From Thuidium tamariscinum (lineage: Eukaryota; Streptophyta; Bryopsida; Hypnales; Thuidiaceae), in the NCBI GenBank assembly GCA_947034885.2, contig OX344749.2, positions 29,713,501-29,777,500 on the forward strand: a stretch of DNA of 64,000 nucleotides. Direction: 5' to 3'. Positions 12,481 to 26,654 of this stretch are shown piece after piece. Both the position numbers and the translations under genes were made by a program. The notes below the pieces were generated by a model. That model made no database searches, was not told where the DNA came from, and worked only from the letters and a program-made list of their open reading frames with translations. Numbering within the stretch: the first letter of the stretch is position 1; every line of letters begins with the position of its first letter.

Positions 12481-14700
12481 GTAGGAGCATGCCAGGAGCA
12501 AACAAGAATTAAACAATCGTCCAAGATTCCCGGGTATCAAGAATTAAATTGTCCGATTGGACAAAGTAATTCCAAATTACTAAAATTAGACTAGTGCAAG
12601 GTCATGTGGAACTTACACTAAGAATCTAGGAGTGCCCTAGATGTTACTCAATTTATTTCGGATTTTTTTGAAATTCCACGTTGACTCCATGGGAAGTCAA
12701 CCGCACATAGAAATGTTCGTAAATTCCTAGAAATTACATATGATGCGGTAAAATCTCACTAAAAATTAGGACAGGTTTTTGTGTGCTTAATAAGCGCCCA
12801 GTCAAGTTTGAAGACATTCCAACATTCCCAACTACGAAAACTGGCATCGACATCGAATTTCAATGGAATTTACAATTTGGCGGCGGGTTGACCGGCGTAT
12901 CAGGAGCGAATGATGCCCGATTGTCGCAAATGAGGAGTCATTCCTTACTCTCACTGACATTCCTAACAACCCTGGCCTGACAGATTCATTAAAATGCGCA
13001 AATCCTAAAAGTTAGATTTTTGACTTTTAATTGGAGTTACCGTAATTCCAATTTGGGCGTGCAAACGGCCTAGGAGTGAGGGGTAAGGCGTCCTTCAGTC
13101 TAATTGGGGTCTTCTGAAGACAATGGTGCAAACGATTTTCCGTTTTGAATTGTTCCCTAAAAGATAGAGAGGGTCAGCTCTTAGTTTGACTTTTTAATCA
13201 TTAATTGCGGTTAATTAAGAGTGGTTTTGGAAATATTTCTTGGAAAATTAAAGATTGGATTTGGTCAAGATCTCTTTCTTGCGTAAAAAGCCATCTTTGG
13301 GCTAAAGAAAGACAATTTTCAAAATGACTTTTGGTTATTTTGCAAAATATCTACGTAAATTAGGGTTAATTCCAAAATATCTTGGGTTAAGATCTTGGAT
13401 TTGATTTGGCCAAGATTTCATTAGCCAAATGAGGGATGTTTTTAGAAATTTCCACCATTAATTAAGTATTATTTTGGAATTACATTAGGGTAGTTTAGGG
13501 GAGAAAGTAACAAAGTGTTTTCATTGGCAATTACCGAGAGGGGCCTAGCCACGGGTATATAAGGGCCCCCCTCGAGGTTTCCAGTACCCTTTTCTTTCAT
13601 GCACCGACACTTTGTTCTTTCCCGTGCTACCGACGTGGTCAGAGCACCACTTCGACCAAGAAATCTTGGCCAAGTTTTGTTTGTATTATTTGTGAACTTT
13701 GAAGGCTTAGGGCCCCTTCGATTGGTTCTCGTTCTCTCTTTCGTGCAAAAGGCTAAGCCTTGAACTCCGGTAAACTACTACTTCGTGGAAATTTCAAGCA
13801 TCGAGTACCAAAGTTCGGTTTAAACACTGTCATGTGTACCTCCTTTGATGGCAACATCTTGAAATACTAAGAAATTTTGAGGACTCAAAGTGAAAGTTCG
13901 GTTAAACACTGTCATGTGTACCTCCTTTTGCGAATAATAGTTCTTAAAATACTTTTGTGGGAAGCATTGCATAGCGAAGCTACAAGACTCCCATAACCTC
14001 CGATAACCTGGAATTTAATTCCAACCAACCCACGAGGGCTATGTGGCACAATTTACCTCACCATCTTTGACCTTCCACACTTCTCAAAAGATGGTATTTA
14101 AAGGGTAGATGCTTTAAATGCCTTCCGCCTTCACTAAACCCATCCTTTGTGTGAGCTCATAAACAACTTAGTCCATTAACGTTAGTTATTATCCTTGAAA
14201 TACCCAACTTTCCATTTGTTAGTCGCAATAGGATTTATAGAACTAGTTATTTAGTCCACAAGAGTCAGTTATTGTCCTCGAAGTACCAAATTTCCATTTG
14301 TTAGAATTTATGGAACTAGTTATTTAGTCCACTAGAATCAGATATTAGCTTAGAAATACCAAATTTCCATTTGATAGTAGGAAAAAACTAATTCACGAGA
14401 AATTCAGTCCAGTCCAGGGTCAGCCAGAGGTCGACCCCGTTCAGTCCAAGGCAGCCAACGACCAACCACATACGGGCGACCCACACAACCCCCCTCCGCC
14501 GGCCAATAGCACCCCGCCAACGTGGACCGACGAGGGGGTCCGGCCACTGAGAAAGGGCCATGTAGCACCGGGGGCAGCCGGGTCTGTGAGCCGGGTGGGA
14601 GTCCAGTTGGGGGTTGTGGAGCCAGGGAGCTAAAAAAAAGTTCAAACTCTCAAACACTAAACATTCTCAAGTAAGCGATTACACCCCAAAACTTTGTCAT
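12480..14700 (+). repeat. LTR-like promoter region with short tandem duplications
   Basis: A strong TATA context (GGGTATATAAGGGCCC, 13,554-13,569) stands in otherwise non-genic DNA, followed by a C-rich stretch and the hairpin GTGGTCAGAGCACCAC. This looks like the U3/R part of an old LTR element, but no partner LTR or protein domain was found. AAGTTCGGTTTAAACACTGT recurs about 83 bases later (13,811; 13,894), with a following block shared. A unit of about 85 bases with ATACCAAATTTCCATTTG and CTAGTTATTTAGTCCA recurs three times (about 14,155-14,385). A GC-rich island at 14,400-14,625 breaks the AT-rich background and has no recognisable coding content. Confidence 0.4.
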
Positions 14701-17245
14701 TACAAATATTAAAATTTTGGTTGAATTAAACAAGAGTTGTCAAGGAAATTCACAACTCCTAAATTTAATTTCATACCAAAAATCTAACAATTGCAATGTT
14801 AAGGGATACTTGTCCGTTTCCTAAACCACTCAAACTCCATAGCCATCATTCTTCTCACAAAATTGCAAAACATCTTGGGAGCAAAATGAAGAAGGAGGAA
14901 GGGAATTAGGAGAATTAAGGGTCACCCGTGAAGGATTTAGGATTAAAATATTCATATTCAAAGAATATTACTATTGAATAAGGTTCTTTATTCCGTAAGA
15001 TTGACCTTTGATATTAAAGAACTATTTAAAGGGAATCCTACTATTGAAATTTATTCTTGTTGTTTAGGAATGTTCTACATTCTTTGGTAGTTAGTCATTA
15101 ATTAGATTCTTAGAAGGTTTGGATTTTGTTAGTTTTGTTTTACTAGGCCTAATAAGCCAAAAAGAAACAAACAAATTGACAACCAATTTCTTCAAAAATT
15201 TAATGCAAATTCAAAAATTAATTAGATTTGAAAAGATTTGATGATAATTTTTGATTTAAAATACTTTAATAAGACAAAAGGAAAAAGACAAATTGACAAC
15301 TAATTTCTTTAGGAATTAACAAGAATTTAAAATTAATTAAATTTGAAAAGATTTGATGATAAATTCTCATACTTAATTTCATTTTGAAATTCGAATATTA
15401 ATTAAAAGAACAAAACTAACAATAACAAAAAACTAACCATTAAAATTCCATTGATTTTTTAGAATAGATTATTTGCTAAAGGACTTGACCAAATAGGTAG
15501 ACTAAGTTGAATTGCAGTATATTCTAATTATCGGGAAATTAGGAATAAAAAGAATTACGCAATTAAATTAGTGCTACATAACCTTTAGTTTTCTTGCAAC
15601 CAGGATAGATTTAACTGACCAAGAACGTGAGAATTATTATGGATTAGATGAGGAGCCGTGATGATTTTGATGGTGAGGTCGTGGGAGAGTACCTTCATAT
15701 GATGATATTTGATGACGAGACTATAGAGATCTACGCCGAGGAGGTAAATCGGTCCCACTTGATTTTTATTCTCATTGTTTTATTATTAAGTTTTTTTTTA
15801 CCTAACGCTTGGATTTAGAACTAAACAAATTGCATTTGACAAAGAAGAATAGGATAGGATAGATTAGTTGAATTTCAAATAGAATAGCTAAAGTTGCAGA
15901 TTCAAATTAGATTAAAAACACTTAAAAGACGTGACTAAAAGAATTCATTGCTTGAAAGGCTCTCTTTGAACACCCAATTAAAGAGAAAACTCAATTAGAC
16001 ACAGAACCCATGTGATAAACTTTTAGCTCAAGGGTGGAGTTAGAAGCGCTCACAACCACCCATGCTTTGAAAATTCTTATAAATTCAATAGTGAATCTTC
16101 TTCTTTATCTAAATACACCACTTTATAGTCTACTTTAATTTCTTGATAATGAACCCAAATATAAGTGACTTTTCACATTTGGAAATGGTTGTTCTAAAAC
16201 AGATCAACTATATTATGGTTGATGAGAATTTTAAAGGTTAATAGCTCTATGAGGTACAATTAATCTTTTATAAAATCCTTTTTTATTTTCTTCTAGCCAA
16301 TTAATTAATTAAATTTCTTTGATCAAGTTTATCAATGTTCTCCTTTGCTAATTTGAAAGCTTCATGAAAAGAATGATTTGCACATAAAACAAGCCTAGAA
16401 AATTAAAAAAATTCTAAGCACTTTCATTTAGTACAAACTTAGAAATAACCCATCTTGACGAATGAGAGTGTTTAGAATTTTTTTGTTTTTTTGTTTGGCT
16501 CTAGGTTAGTGTTAAGTCCCAAAAAATACTATTCAATAGATAATTGTAGTACAATCATTATATTACTATTTTTTCTTTGCCAAATTTATTCTTCTACCAC
16601 CAATCCTAATATTCTCTCTATCTTTCTATAGCTCTATGTAACTCTAGAGATAATAAATTTTGACTATTTGATTCTATATAACTCTACAAACAATTCAAAT
16701 ATGGTCATTGCACTATATTGTCTATTCAAAAAAATTGTATACTGAGGCATGATGTCTCACTACCCACCCAAAAGAATTTTAAATTAAAAAAAATTATTAA
16801 TTCAACCCACCACCCACCCCCTTCCCCAAATTAAAAATTTAAAAATATTAAATTTTAAATTTGCATTCCCTTCACCCCACCTCTTATAATTTTCAAAAGG
16901 CAATGTGATTGACAATCAATATGGGATTTTATTCATATCCTAATTCAATATACATATTCAATACTATATACATATTCAATATTATATATATATTCAGTAT
17001 TATATACATATTTTATACTCTATATGTATTTGTATCCAATATTTTAGTACTGCATGTCTGCATCCATATTTTGTATTTCCATCTTTGTATTTCTATTCGT
17101 ATCCATATTTTGTATATGTATTCATATCTGTATTTGGACGGCTTAGATTAAATCTCACAAGATCAACGGCTTGTGATTTTTTGAGAAATCAATGGTGATT
17201 TCGAAGGTCACCATTTAAAAAAAACTATCAACGGCCTATAAATTT
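14700..17245. other. AT-rich DNA with low-complexity ATATTC tract
   Basis: No gene is supported. Around 15,175-15,365 a block with AGAAACAAACAAATTGACAA and GAAAAGATTTGATGATAA is imperfectly repeated twice. The stretch 16,940-17,140 is a degenerate simple repeat of TATACATATTCAATA type, and the open frame across it is an artefact of that repeat. Confidence 0.5.
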
Positions 17246-17801
17246 TTGGAGTGGGGGAGGGGGACAGGGGGGGGGGGGCAAATGCAAACCATGGTGGCTG
17301 CATCTTTTCAAAGGATAGTTTTGCATATAGAAGTTAGCACTTTAGGGGTTCAAGTAGTGCATGCCAAGTGTGCCATTATTGGCTCATTTTCAAAAATGAA
17401 AAAAACAAAAAGAACCTTTGTCAAAATAATTTCTTCTTTGGAATTGGATTCTTCTACTCTATAATTCTATAGAAGGATCTTCTAAAACAAGCAAAATAAA
17501 ACCATTAGAAAAAGAACCAAGTAAAAGAGGGATTGAAAGTAAAAGATAGATTAGACATGGATAGTAAAAGATTAGACATGAAAGTAAAAGATAGATTAGA
17601 CAGTGTTGAATGTGCTATAGTGATTGTGTTATAAGTGACTGTTGACCAACAATACAGTTGCAATTTCAGTGCATCAAGATGATTTAATTTTGATTCATTG
17701 TAGGCCTAAACCTAAGGTCTCAATCTTTGTATGAGATGGTGATGTACTTTCAATGCAATAGATATTGAGGTCCATAGTGTAGAGGTTTTGATTTTGTGTT
17801 T

Positions 17802-18455
17802 TTAACCCCTAAATGTCCAAGGCATTAGAATTTGGTGTTTGCAAAACTTTGAAGTTAAATAAAACCTAACCAAGTTGCTATTTTTAAAAGATTGTATTTT
17901 GGAAAGTTCTTTTAGAAGTTTAGTTTTAGTGTCAAATATACGATTTGGAAAATGAATGATAGTGATTTTTCTTTTCAAGATTTTGTGCAAGGGTACCCCT
18001 TGCAATCTTGACTTTCCATAGTATTGAAAGCTCTTGAAAATAAGCCTCAAATACACTAGATCTTGGAGAAAAAATCACATTCAAAATTCATTTACAAAAT
18101 TTGTAGAGTAGATTTTGAAGAGACATAAATTGATTGGAGTTATGCATGTTAGGCCCTTTCACCTCATATTTTTTTGGTCACCAATTTTTTAGATTTGACT
18201 TGCCAAAAGAGGATAGAAACACTTTACATTACTTTTGCAGTTTTAACACCCTCATGGTCAAACATTATAATCTTTCACTCCATAAGTGCTATTATTGTGT
18301 TTTCTTTTCCTATGCAATCTCTAACATGTCTAGTTTGAATTTGTACAATAACAATTCAAAAAAAATTGATACAACTTATCAAAATGTTGACATTTTGTTC
18401 AACTTAAAGCAAATTCCAAGAAGCTCAAAACAGGCCTTGGGCATTTAGGGGTTAA
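17802..18455. mobile_element. TTAA-flanked TIR element, copy T4
   Basis: The left end is TTAA CCCCTAAATG and the right end is CATTTAGGGG TTAA, perfect inverted ends with intact TTAA on each side. The length is 654 bases including both TTAA copies. The interior has only short, unrecognised open frames. Its interior differs from T1-T3, so the family has more than one subgroup. Confidence 0.8.
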
Positions 18456-18734
18456 ATGGATATAAGTCCTATGTATATGCATATCAAAGCAAAGTTACGT
18501 TCTCGTTGATAAAGAGGATCTTTCTATATACCTTCTTAATTAATACATGTGCGGTTTTATAGTGAGTTCCTTGACTATCGCAATGTTGATTCAGACATTA
18601 AAATTTTTACTGGAGGTATAAAGTAAGGTAATGTTACTTGTAGTAAGACTGACTAAAGTGGGAGTTTATTTAGTATCTATAGTAGCATAAGATTTATCCA
18701 CTTGGAAAAAGTGTTCTTGTTACTAAGGTAGAAT

Positions 18735-21700
18735 TATTAAGAATAGCATTTTATTAACATGCTCTCCACTACAATTATTTACAATTAATTGTAGTCATAA
18801 AGGCAGCAAGGGATAAGATTAGAATATTTTTTTATTTCAAAAATTTATATCTAATTATCATCAACAAGAAAAAATATCAGTAATTCAAAACATAAACTTT
18901 GAAAGTAGAAAAATCTACTCATATTTTTTTCTTTTCTTTTTATTTAAATTTTAGGACATAAAATAGAAGTTGTAGGTTTTGAACGCATGTGATCTTCAAA
19001 CATCTCAAGTAGGGCCCCCTCCCCCCCCCCCCCCCCGGCATCTTTCCAAGCTAGCGTTTTTCAAGATTGACTTAAAGCAAAAATTTCTATATATAGCTAC
19101 TATTAATATTGAAGCACAAAGACTTTAACTTATTAGTCTTCCTGCATAAGAGGAAGTTTATGGCAATATTTATTTATCACAGGTAAAAAATTGCAAGAGT
19201 GCATTTTATTTGGGGAGCTTTTATTACAATATTTTTGTTTTTGTTTTACAATTCTTTTATTGTAAGTATCTCTACTTTCATCCCTATTTTTAGAAAAATA
19301 TTAATTTTATTCTATTGCCTTTTAGCATTCATTTCTTTTAATAGTGAAATATATCGCACTATTTTATAATTGAGGTTGTGTAGTAGGCTATAGATGAGGA
19401 GAAGATGTTGTTCCTTGTTAAAAGGCAAAATAAAGTCCAATTACATAATATAGAGGCTCATATAATAGGATCCATAATTCCTTAACTGCATGTTGTTGAG
19501 GTTTCTAATGTTAAATACTCGGGTATCCATAATCATAATAAGTAATATACAAAAAAAGCATAATATTCTTTTACTAACACCATAGGTGTAAGTTGTCTAA
19601 CAACCATGCTAAGCATTTGTTAAAGATGCATTTTTGCTACAAATGTGGCACGGTGGGCCATCTAACAAATGTTTGTTATATATCATATTATCATTGTATT
19701 TTGCAAAACTGTTTCTGAAAAAATGAAAAGCCCTAAGTACAAACTCGTAAAGCCCACGTCATAGATGTGTTCATGGATTTATTTGGAGTTGTACAGTTGA
19801 AGACATCTGTTGGTGAGATGCATTCCTTGACTTGATAATTACAAGTAAAATCCTGCAGGATGTATATGAATTGCTGATGACAAATCCATTCATAAGTCTT
19901 GTGATGCAATCCTTGACTTTGTAATCACAACACAATCCTGTGAGATAAACAAAGTTACATGCATGAGTGCTATATATTCATCCTATGCCTTCCAAAGTCT
20001 AATCAACTATTAGGATGTATGCACCAATCTTTTTCACCTCTTGACCCAAAATTCTAGATAGGCAAGAGGTTTTGATTTTTGTACCAAACGATAATATTTG
20101 TGGAAATAGCCTTTGCTGCAACAAATGGCTTATATTAGATTGCAATCTAACCACTTCGTTTATCTAGTTTTACATTATCATATAAAGATAATAGTATTTT
20201 CCTTTGACATCAAAGATATAGCCATAGAGGTTCTATTTTATTTTATTTTATTTGAATAAAAATAAATTAAAAATGAATCAAAATTTCTTCCATGTGTTGT
20301 TGAATATAATTTACAACTAGTAAACCAATGACATTATGCCAAATATGCGTACAAGGCAAATTAATTGCTCAACTATTTTTATGGTAATTTTCTTACCACC
20401 AATGTTTTCAAAACTATATATGGTGATATTTGTGGTCCTATAAATCCTATCTTTGGACCATTTGAATATTTTATGATTTTAATTCATCTATCAGGCAAAA
20501 AATCACATATCTCGTCATTATCAATGAGAAACTTGACTTTTGCTAATTTATTATCTATGTTGATCTATTTCAAGGCTCATTTTCTTGATTATCCAATTAA
20601 GATATTATATAAAGATAATGCTCAAGAGTTCCAATTAAGAGCTTTTGAAGATTATTGCACTACAACAGGGATTTACTTGACATATCTCTTCTATACAAAC
20701 ATGTTCAAAATGGATTGGCAAAATCTTTTATAAAATGGATTTAGCTAAGTATTACAAGGTCATTTCTTTTTCAAGCAAAGCTACCCACATCTATATGGGG
20801 CTATGCTATTTTACATGTTGCAACTTTAATTTAACTTCGTCTTTCATGAGTTGATATTGTTTCTCCACAAGAGCTTCTTTCTGAACATATACAAAATATA
20901 TCTTACTTGCAAGTATTTGGTTGTTGTATATGGGTTCCTATCCTTGAACCTCAACATCATACAATTGGAGCTCATTGATAAGAAGGCATTTATGTTGGGT
21001 TTGATTCTCCGAGCATTATTTGTTATATCAATCCCTCCATTGGTACATTGCTTCGTGTTCATCTTGTTAAATTTTGTCAAATTGAAGAAGACAAATTTTC
21101 ATCTTTAAAAGGAGGAACAACTATTCAAGAACAATTAAAAAAAACCTGATGGCTTCAATGATGCACCCAAAATTACTAAGATTCTGTTAAATGAAGCTCA
21201 AAATGTTCCTGCCCAAATTGAAATTCCAGCAACTATTTTTGCTCCAGTTTTCCAATCACTAGGCAAATGGACTCATAGACCTGACAAACAACCACGCAAG
21301 CGCAAGACAATGTCTAATAATATTTCTTCTATATCTATAGCAACCACTTCTATTTTACCAGGATCTTTGCCCCACACCATTGCAATTCTTGTGGGAGGAA
21401 TTCTTGTTTGCGAGCAAGAAGAGTCCAAATTGAATATAGAGTTATCTATGATGTATTGCAATACAGGTGATATTTGAAATAAAACAACAATTGAATTGAA
21501 CGAATCATTTGTTTCTATAATTGCAGAAATCTTTCTTGCGAGAAACATAATCATGATCCACGTACTATTGATGAAGTGATGCGTTGCTCTAATTGGTTGA
21601 AGCGGAAAGCTGCCATCAAGGAGGAGTATACTTCTTTGCAAAAGAGACAAGTTTTTGGACTTTTTGAATACAAGTTGGTATTGGTGAGGAGCTTATTGCC

Positions 21701-22334
21701 CTTGCAAGGAGGAAGAACCATTAGGTGAACAATATCCATACCTCATTGCGATCAGAGCACTTGAAGTCAAGAAAATTATTTCAATATATAATCTTGCGGA
21801 TCTCTTTACCAAGGCTCTTTCATTGATTACTCATCGCCGACCCTCTAAGGTATTGGAATGCAACGACTTAGTACTTTGGAGCAAGAGATTTCATAGTTAT
21901 TGTAAAAACCTTTGTTTTTCCTTTCTTGAATTTTTTCCTCATTGGGTTTTACCATGAGAATGGAATGATGATAAAAATGTTGTATTCTTTTCCTTCATCT
22001 TTGGTTTTGTCCTTGATTCTAACCAAGGTTTTCTAAAATAAGGTTTCAATGAGGCAACAATTGTACATCTTTTAAGATTACAATATTTTTAATAATATTA
22101 TGTCAAGTGAAGAAGAGTGTTAAGAATAGTATTCTATTAGTACACTTTCCACTATAGTTATCTATAGTTAACTATAGTCATAAAGGCAACTAGAGATAAG
22201 ATTAGAATCCTCTAAACCAATAGGAGAGAAGAACTACTCTTCTTCTCTCCTCTATATATATGTTTGAAACTTCCTTCTAATTATTACTTTTCTTCTTGCA
22301 TTTTTTGGTTTTGTTTCATTTCCTATTTTCAACA
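18735..22334 (+). mobile_element. Degenerate Copia LTR retrotransposon
   Basis: The right LTR is 22,118-22,334 (TGTTAAGAATAG...TTTTCAACA), preceded by a polypurine tract AAGTGAAGAAGAG. The left LTR survives only as about 90 bases (18,735-18,825) matching its start. Inside, in order: a CX2CX4HX4C zinc knuckle (CYKCGTVGHLTNVC, 19,635-19,676); an integrase segment with DICGPI, GPFEYFM and DYPIK..KDNAQEF (about 20,365-20,735); the integrase C-terminal region with VFGC and EGIYVGFDSPSI (about 20,760-21,120); the start of reverse transcriptase (IDEVMRCSNWLKRKAAIKEE, about 21,570); and an RNase H end with NLADLFTKALS (about 21,796). Most of the RT is deleted and frames are broken throughout. The order gag-INT-RT-RH makes it Copia rather than Gypsy. 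Confidence 0.85.
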
Positions 22335-25300
22335 AAAAAACAAGGAACATTGTATTAGAGAACTTTTTTTAGGAAGTCAAAGGCCTGAGATCATGAAAGA
22401 TATAATCATTGATATCGTGTCTGCATGCCACGCATAGAGGTTGGGATGAAAAGATGAGTAAGTAGGGATTGTCACTGCACCTCTGAGTCTTCGACTTCCA
22501 GATTTTCTCAAGGAATTGAAATAAACCAAGAGCCAATAGGTTTGCTGGAAGTTGGAGGTGCTATGATACCCTTTTGGAATGTCAAAGATGAACTCTTGAG
22601 GTTCGTTCACCTTGAGTGAGACCTAAACCTCAAGGGTTCATTGAGCGAGGGTAAAGTTCACTACGCGCTTATTGGTGAAGGGGCAAAAATAGTGCACTGG
22701 AGGGGTGAAATTATGAAGCAGAAGATCAAATTTTCCTAGGGAATGAATCCTAGGGAATGATTAAGCACTTGCGGATGTGAAGATAGCTATAATGAATTCC
22801 CTAGGAAATGAATCCTAGGCTTGATACGGAAGATGAATGGAAACATGCCATGTGCACATTCCCAAAGAATTCCATTGCAAATGAAGGTGCCATGACAACC
22901 CCTAGTAGTGATGTATTGATTCAGTATTTTTTTAATTTCCAAATAAACAAACCAAATTTTCAAATCTACCTATACAACTGAAATATGTTGATTTCCTATC
23001 AATTAGAGTAAGAGATTCTAGTAGTGGTTATCTCCTTGGGGGACAAAATGGATTTCGGGCAGGTTCCTATGACTTCAATTTTTAATGAAACTTTTTGAAA
23101 CTTTTTCATAAGATGTAAAATTGACTAGCTTTGTGGGAATATAATTTTTATTTCAATTGGTGTCTAGTTATAACACAAAAAGTTCAAAACTAAATTTGGC
23201 GGGCAACAAATTTCTTTTGCAAAAAGACATAATTAAAATTATTTTTTATTCCTAAAAGCATACATTTTCTTCTACATTTGAAGCTTTGATTCATTCTATT
23301 TGGACTAGTAATGGGAAAGTTATTGACAATATTGTGTTTTGGGTAGTTTTAGCATCTTCTTGAAAAAATAACTTTGATTGCTTATATCTTTCAATCTATA
23401 TGGTCAAACTTCATGAAATTTTTACCACATGACCTCAAACAAATTAAATAAAATATTCTACAATTAGGTTCTACAAAAATATTTTTTTGGTTTTCATAGA
23501 TGAACATAGCTGAAAATGGAAATTTTTGTGGTTTTAACAAAAGAATGGCCTTAGTCCTTTAGGGGTAAATATTGATTTGAAGCTCAAAAAAATTTCATGG
23601 TATTAATTTGACATTTTTTATTTTGGATTGAAGTTCATCCAACAACTTCTACTAAAATCCACGCACATCATATTAGTCTTGTACTACCTCTATAGAAGCA
23701 TAAATCTCTAATACCTATTTCCAAAGGACTTAATCCAAAATTCAAATAAGAAAAATTATCTCATGTTTGTTATCTCTAATATTGGTAGAAAAACAATCAA
23801 TTCGTATATCAATTGGAGAGTAGAAAGATTCATCCCCTTATACTTGATATGAATGTTTTGCAAGAGCTTCAATTATTTATCATGATTTCCTTGAAGTAAG
23901 TCTACTAACTTTTATACGAGAGCTTTGGAAATCAATAATCATTCTTATTTGCAATCATCAAATTATTTATGGAAATTTTTCCATTTTGATTTCCAAATTA
24001 TATTATTAAATTCTATAGAATGACAATCATTTGTCATCTTCAAATACATTAAAATTCACATCCAAGGCATACAAGTCTAGAAGTTACAAGTACAAGATCC
24101 AAACTACATTTCAAAGAAAAGGTGGCAATTTAATGTCATTAGAATGTTGTCATTGGGTCTTCTTAAAATTGCATAGATATTATCCTAATCTCTATATAGA
24201 AAGATCACATAATTTTGATGGATGAAATTTTTTATGATGAATATAAATTACTTCATATTCAAAAACACCCAATAGGTGCATGGTGTAACAAAAACCTTTG
24301 ATTTAAAGTTGACAGCATGTCATTTCTAATGGTTTTAATGATTTATTCATTAAAGCTATGTATTTTTTATTTTCATATTCCTTAAAATGTGTTTTCTTTC
24401 ATTGTAAAACATTTTTTTACATGCTTGTTAAACCCCTATATGACACCATGATCTATTTTCAACCATCCATTTTGTATTAAGCCATCATATAAAATTAAAA
24501 AATAGTCCAAATTTTGCATTTTTTGATTGCATGCCCAGAAAACTTAGAGCTTGTCACTATGTTGGTATCAAATGAAGTGTAGGTAGTAAAGCTTGGTCTA
24601 CTTAGTCATATTTTCTATTAGTGTTGTAAACATTCTTTTAAATACTTTTTGAAACAAAATTATGAAAATAGAACACACACATTAAAGATTTTTGAAGTTA
24701 GAAAGCATGGTTATATATTATATCTTTCTAGGTTAATCCGTAGAATTCCAAAACTTTTTTTTCATAAAAAACACTTAAAACTACCATTTCTATTGCAAAG
24801 AGGAAAAAAACTTTAATACTTTTTTTTTTGCTTATTTAACCATAAGACCTTGCACTAGGCTAGTTCAATAATGTCACAAAGAAGTTTCAAAAAATTTCAC
24901 CCTATACTTTGTAAGATATTTGCATAATTGCATTTAAAGTGAAGAAAGTAGATTTTGAATCAATCTATTTTTTTGACTAGATTATTTGAATAAGAACCTT
25001 CTAAACTTAAAAATTTTGCACTAAACATTTTGGTTTCAAAAAGAAAAAATTGTTGAAGATTTGTATTGAAAGTCAAGGAATTTTATTTTGAAAAGAAGGT
25101 CTATATTCTTTTTAAGATCATTAAGTAGATGTTGGTATGAAATTTAAGGAAAAACTAAATTGTTAATAGTTCTAAGGTGGAATTGAAACACACTAAATAA
25201 ATACCAATAGTGAGATTGTTTTAGGAAGCATACTTGATCTTATGGAACTTTTTTCTAATTGATTTCAAAAATGAATTCAATACATGGTTTTTCTTATGAA

Positions 25301-25711
25301 GTTTCCATGATTGCTTGCAAAACAAGAAGCTCCATGACTTTCACATCACAAATCCAAATGCAATGAATCAAAGCCTTCTATACAAACAAAAATATAATCT
25401 ATAAAACAAAAGTATAAAATAATTATAACTTTAGGTTATGTAGACTTCTTTTGCTTCCCAAACTTCTCGATTTACAATTTTAAGCTTATTGTACAATAAC
25501 ATAATTTTTGCTCCCATGTAGCAATTGAAATAAAAGTTATATTAAGTTTGTATGAACCTAATGTGAATTTTTGTCTTACAAATTTTTTTTCAAAAAATCA
25601 AGTCCAAAATTGACATTACTGAAGCCTAGAGGAAATCCATTTTAACCTCACAGGAACAATGCATATGGGACAATAGCTTGGGTTAATTTAAGAAACAATC
25701 CATTATCAGGA
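22335..25711. other. AT-rich repeat-derived DNA, no supported gene
   Basis: The minus-strand frame 22,377-22,610 is open but unrecognised. CCTAGGGAATGAATCCTAGG-type short inverted repeats occur at 22,733-22,820. A decayed right end of the TTAA family (CCTTTAGGGGTAAAT) is near 23,555. The stretch about 24,770-25,480 resembles the interior of the TTAA element at 39,619-40,550 (for example the CCATTTCTAT...AGAG and TAACCATA blocks), so an old member without clear ends is likely. Confidence 0.45.
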
Positions 25712-26444
25712 TTAACCCTTAAAGGAGGGACCTATCACCAATGGTTTGAAGCCTCCTTGCCCATCACTTAGTTTGTTACCATTTTGGAAGCAGATATGTA
25801 TGAAATTTTTTTAATTTTATTTTTCAGAGATGAAAATACATGTCTTCTAAACTCCACAAAGAAATTAGTTTTTTTGGAGGAAAATGGATTTTTTGGAATT
25901 TTTTTGAAGAAAATGTGAAGAAAAATCATATCAAATAGAAATTATGTCAAAAAATCTGAAAATTTCACCATGTGTGTACATTATAGTGACAAACATCACG
26001 ATGGAAACTTAATTTCCGTGTACTTCTATAAAGAGGATGCAGTGGACATTAAAATTGCAGCCAAAGTTCAAAATGCAATAGAATATTCAATTTTTTTTTA
26101 AATCCAAAATTTCAATTGGAGTAGAAACTAGAGCAGAGGACCTTCATTTCGTAAGTTGGGCTCAAACTCAAAAAATGTCATTTTCAAGGAGAAATTTCAG
26201 ATTCAGTCAATTTCTCAAAATACACTAAAATGGCAAATTTTGCCATCAGTTTTCTCTAATTACTTCTCAACTACATGAAAACAAACAGTAATTAGACTAA
26301 AAACTCAATTGGAGACTCTTTACAACTGAATGCGAAAGGTCATTAAGAAAAAAGTGAATGAAAAAACTATTGTTTAGGTCTTCCTCTGCCCCTGCAAAGT
26401 CATCTAAACGCCAAAAAATGGCACCGACGTTGCTTAGGGGCTAA
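25712..26444. mobile_element. TTAA-flanked TIR element, copy T2
   Basis: The left end is TTAA CCCTTAAAGGAGGGACC. The right end is GCTTAGGGG then CTAA, a one-base decay of TTAA. The interior runs parallel to T1 and is the inverse of T3a/T3b. It is non-coding. Confidence 0.8.
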
Positions 26445-26512
26445 ACCACTTGGAAGTCACAGTCCAAAAACACAAACTTAGTATGCACAAATTTCAATTG
26501 AAAATGTATGTC

Positions 26513-26652
26513 ATGGCGAATTTTGTTAAAATGACAATATTCCATTAGTTAAATGACACTTCTTACAAGTCAGACCACGCAGTATGAAATCTAAATCAAT
26601 CCTAGATTTTTGAAATCTATATGTGTTGTAGATATCTGAAATCTATACCAGC
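26513..26652. repeat. Half copy of palindromic element family D (D1)
   Basis: Starts ATGGCGAATTTTGTTAAAAT and runs with family D for about 140 bases, then stops within the element. It abuts the kinase-like gene: the junction is about three bases from that gene's stop codon, so it forms the start of its 3' flank. Confidence 0.7.
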
Positions 26653-26654
26653 CG

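Noticed and set aside
13630-13650. Primer-binding site of an LTR retrotransposon (GTGGTCAGAGCACCAC)
   Set aside because: It resembles TGGTATCAGAGC but lacks two bases, forms a hairpin and is not preceded by an LTR end.
16909-17151. Tyr/Ile-rich 80-codon frame
   Set aside because: It is the translation of a TATACATATTCA-type simple repeat.
17256-17280. G-run here and C-run at 19,018-19,037 as regulatory G-quadruplexes
   Set aside because: Homopolymer runs in repeat DNA with no nearby gene; may partly be assembly artefacts.
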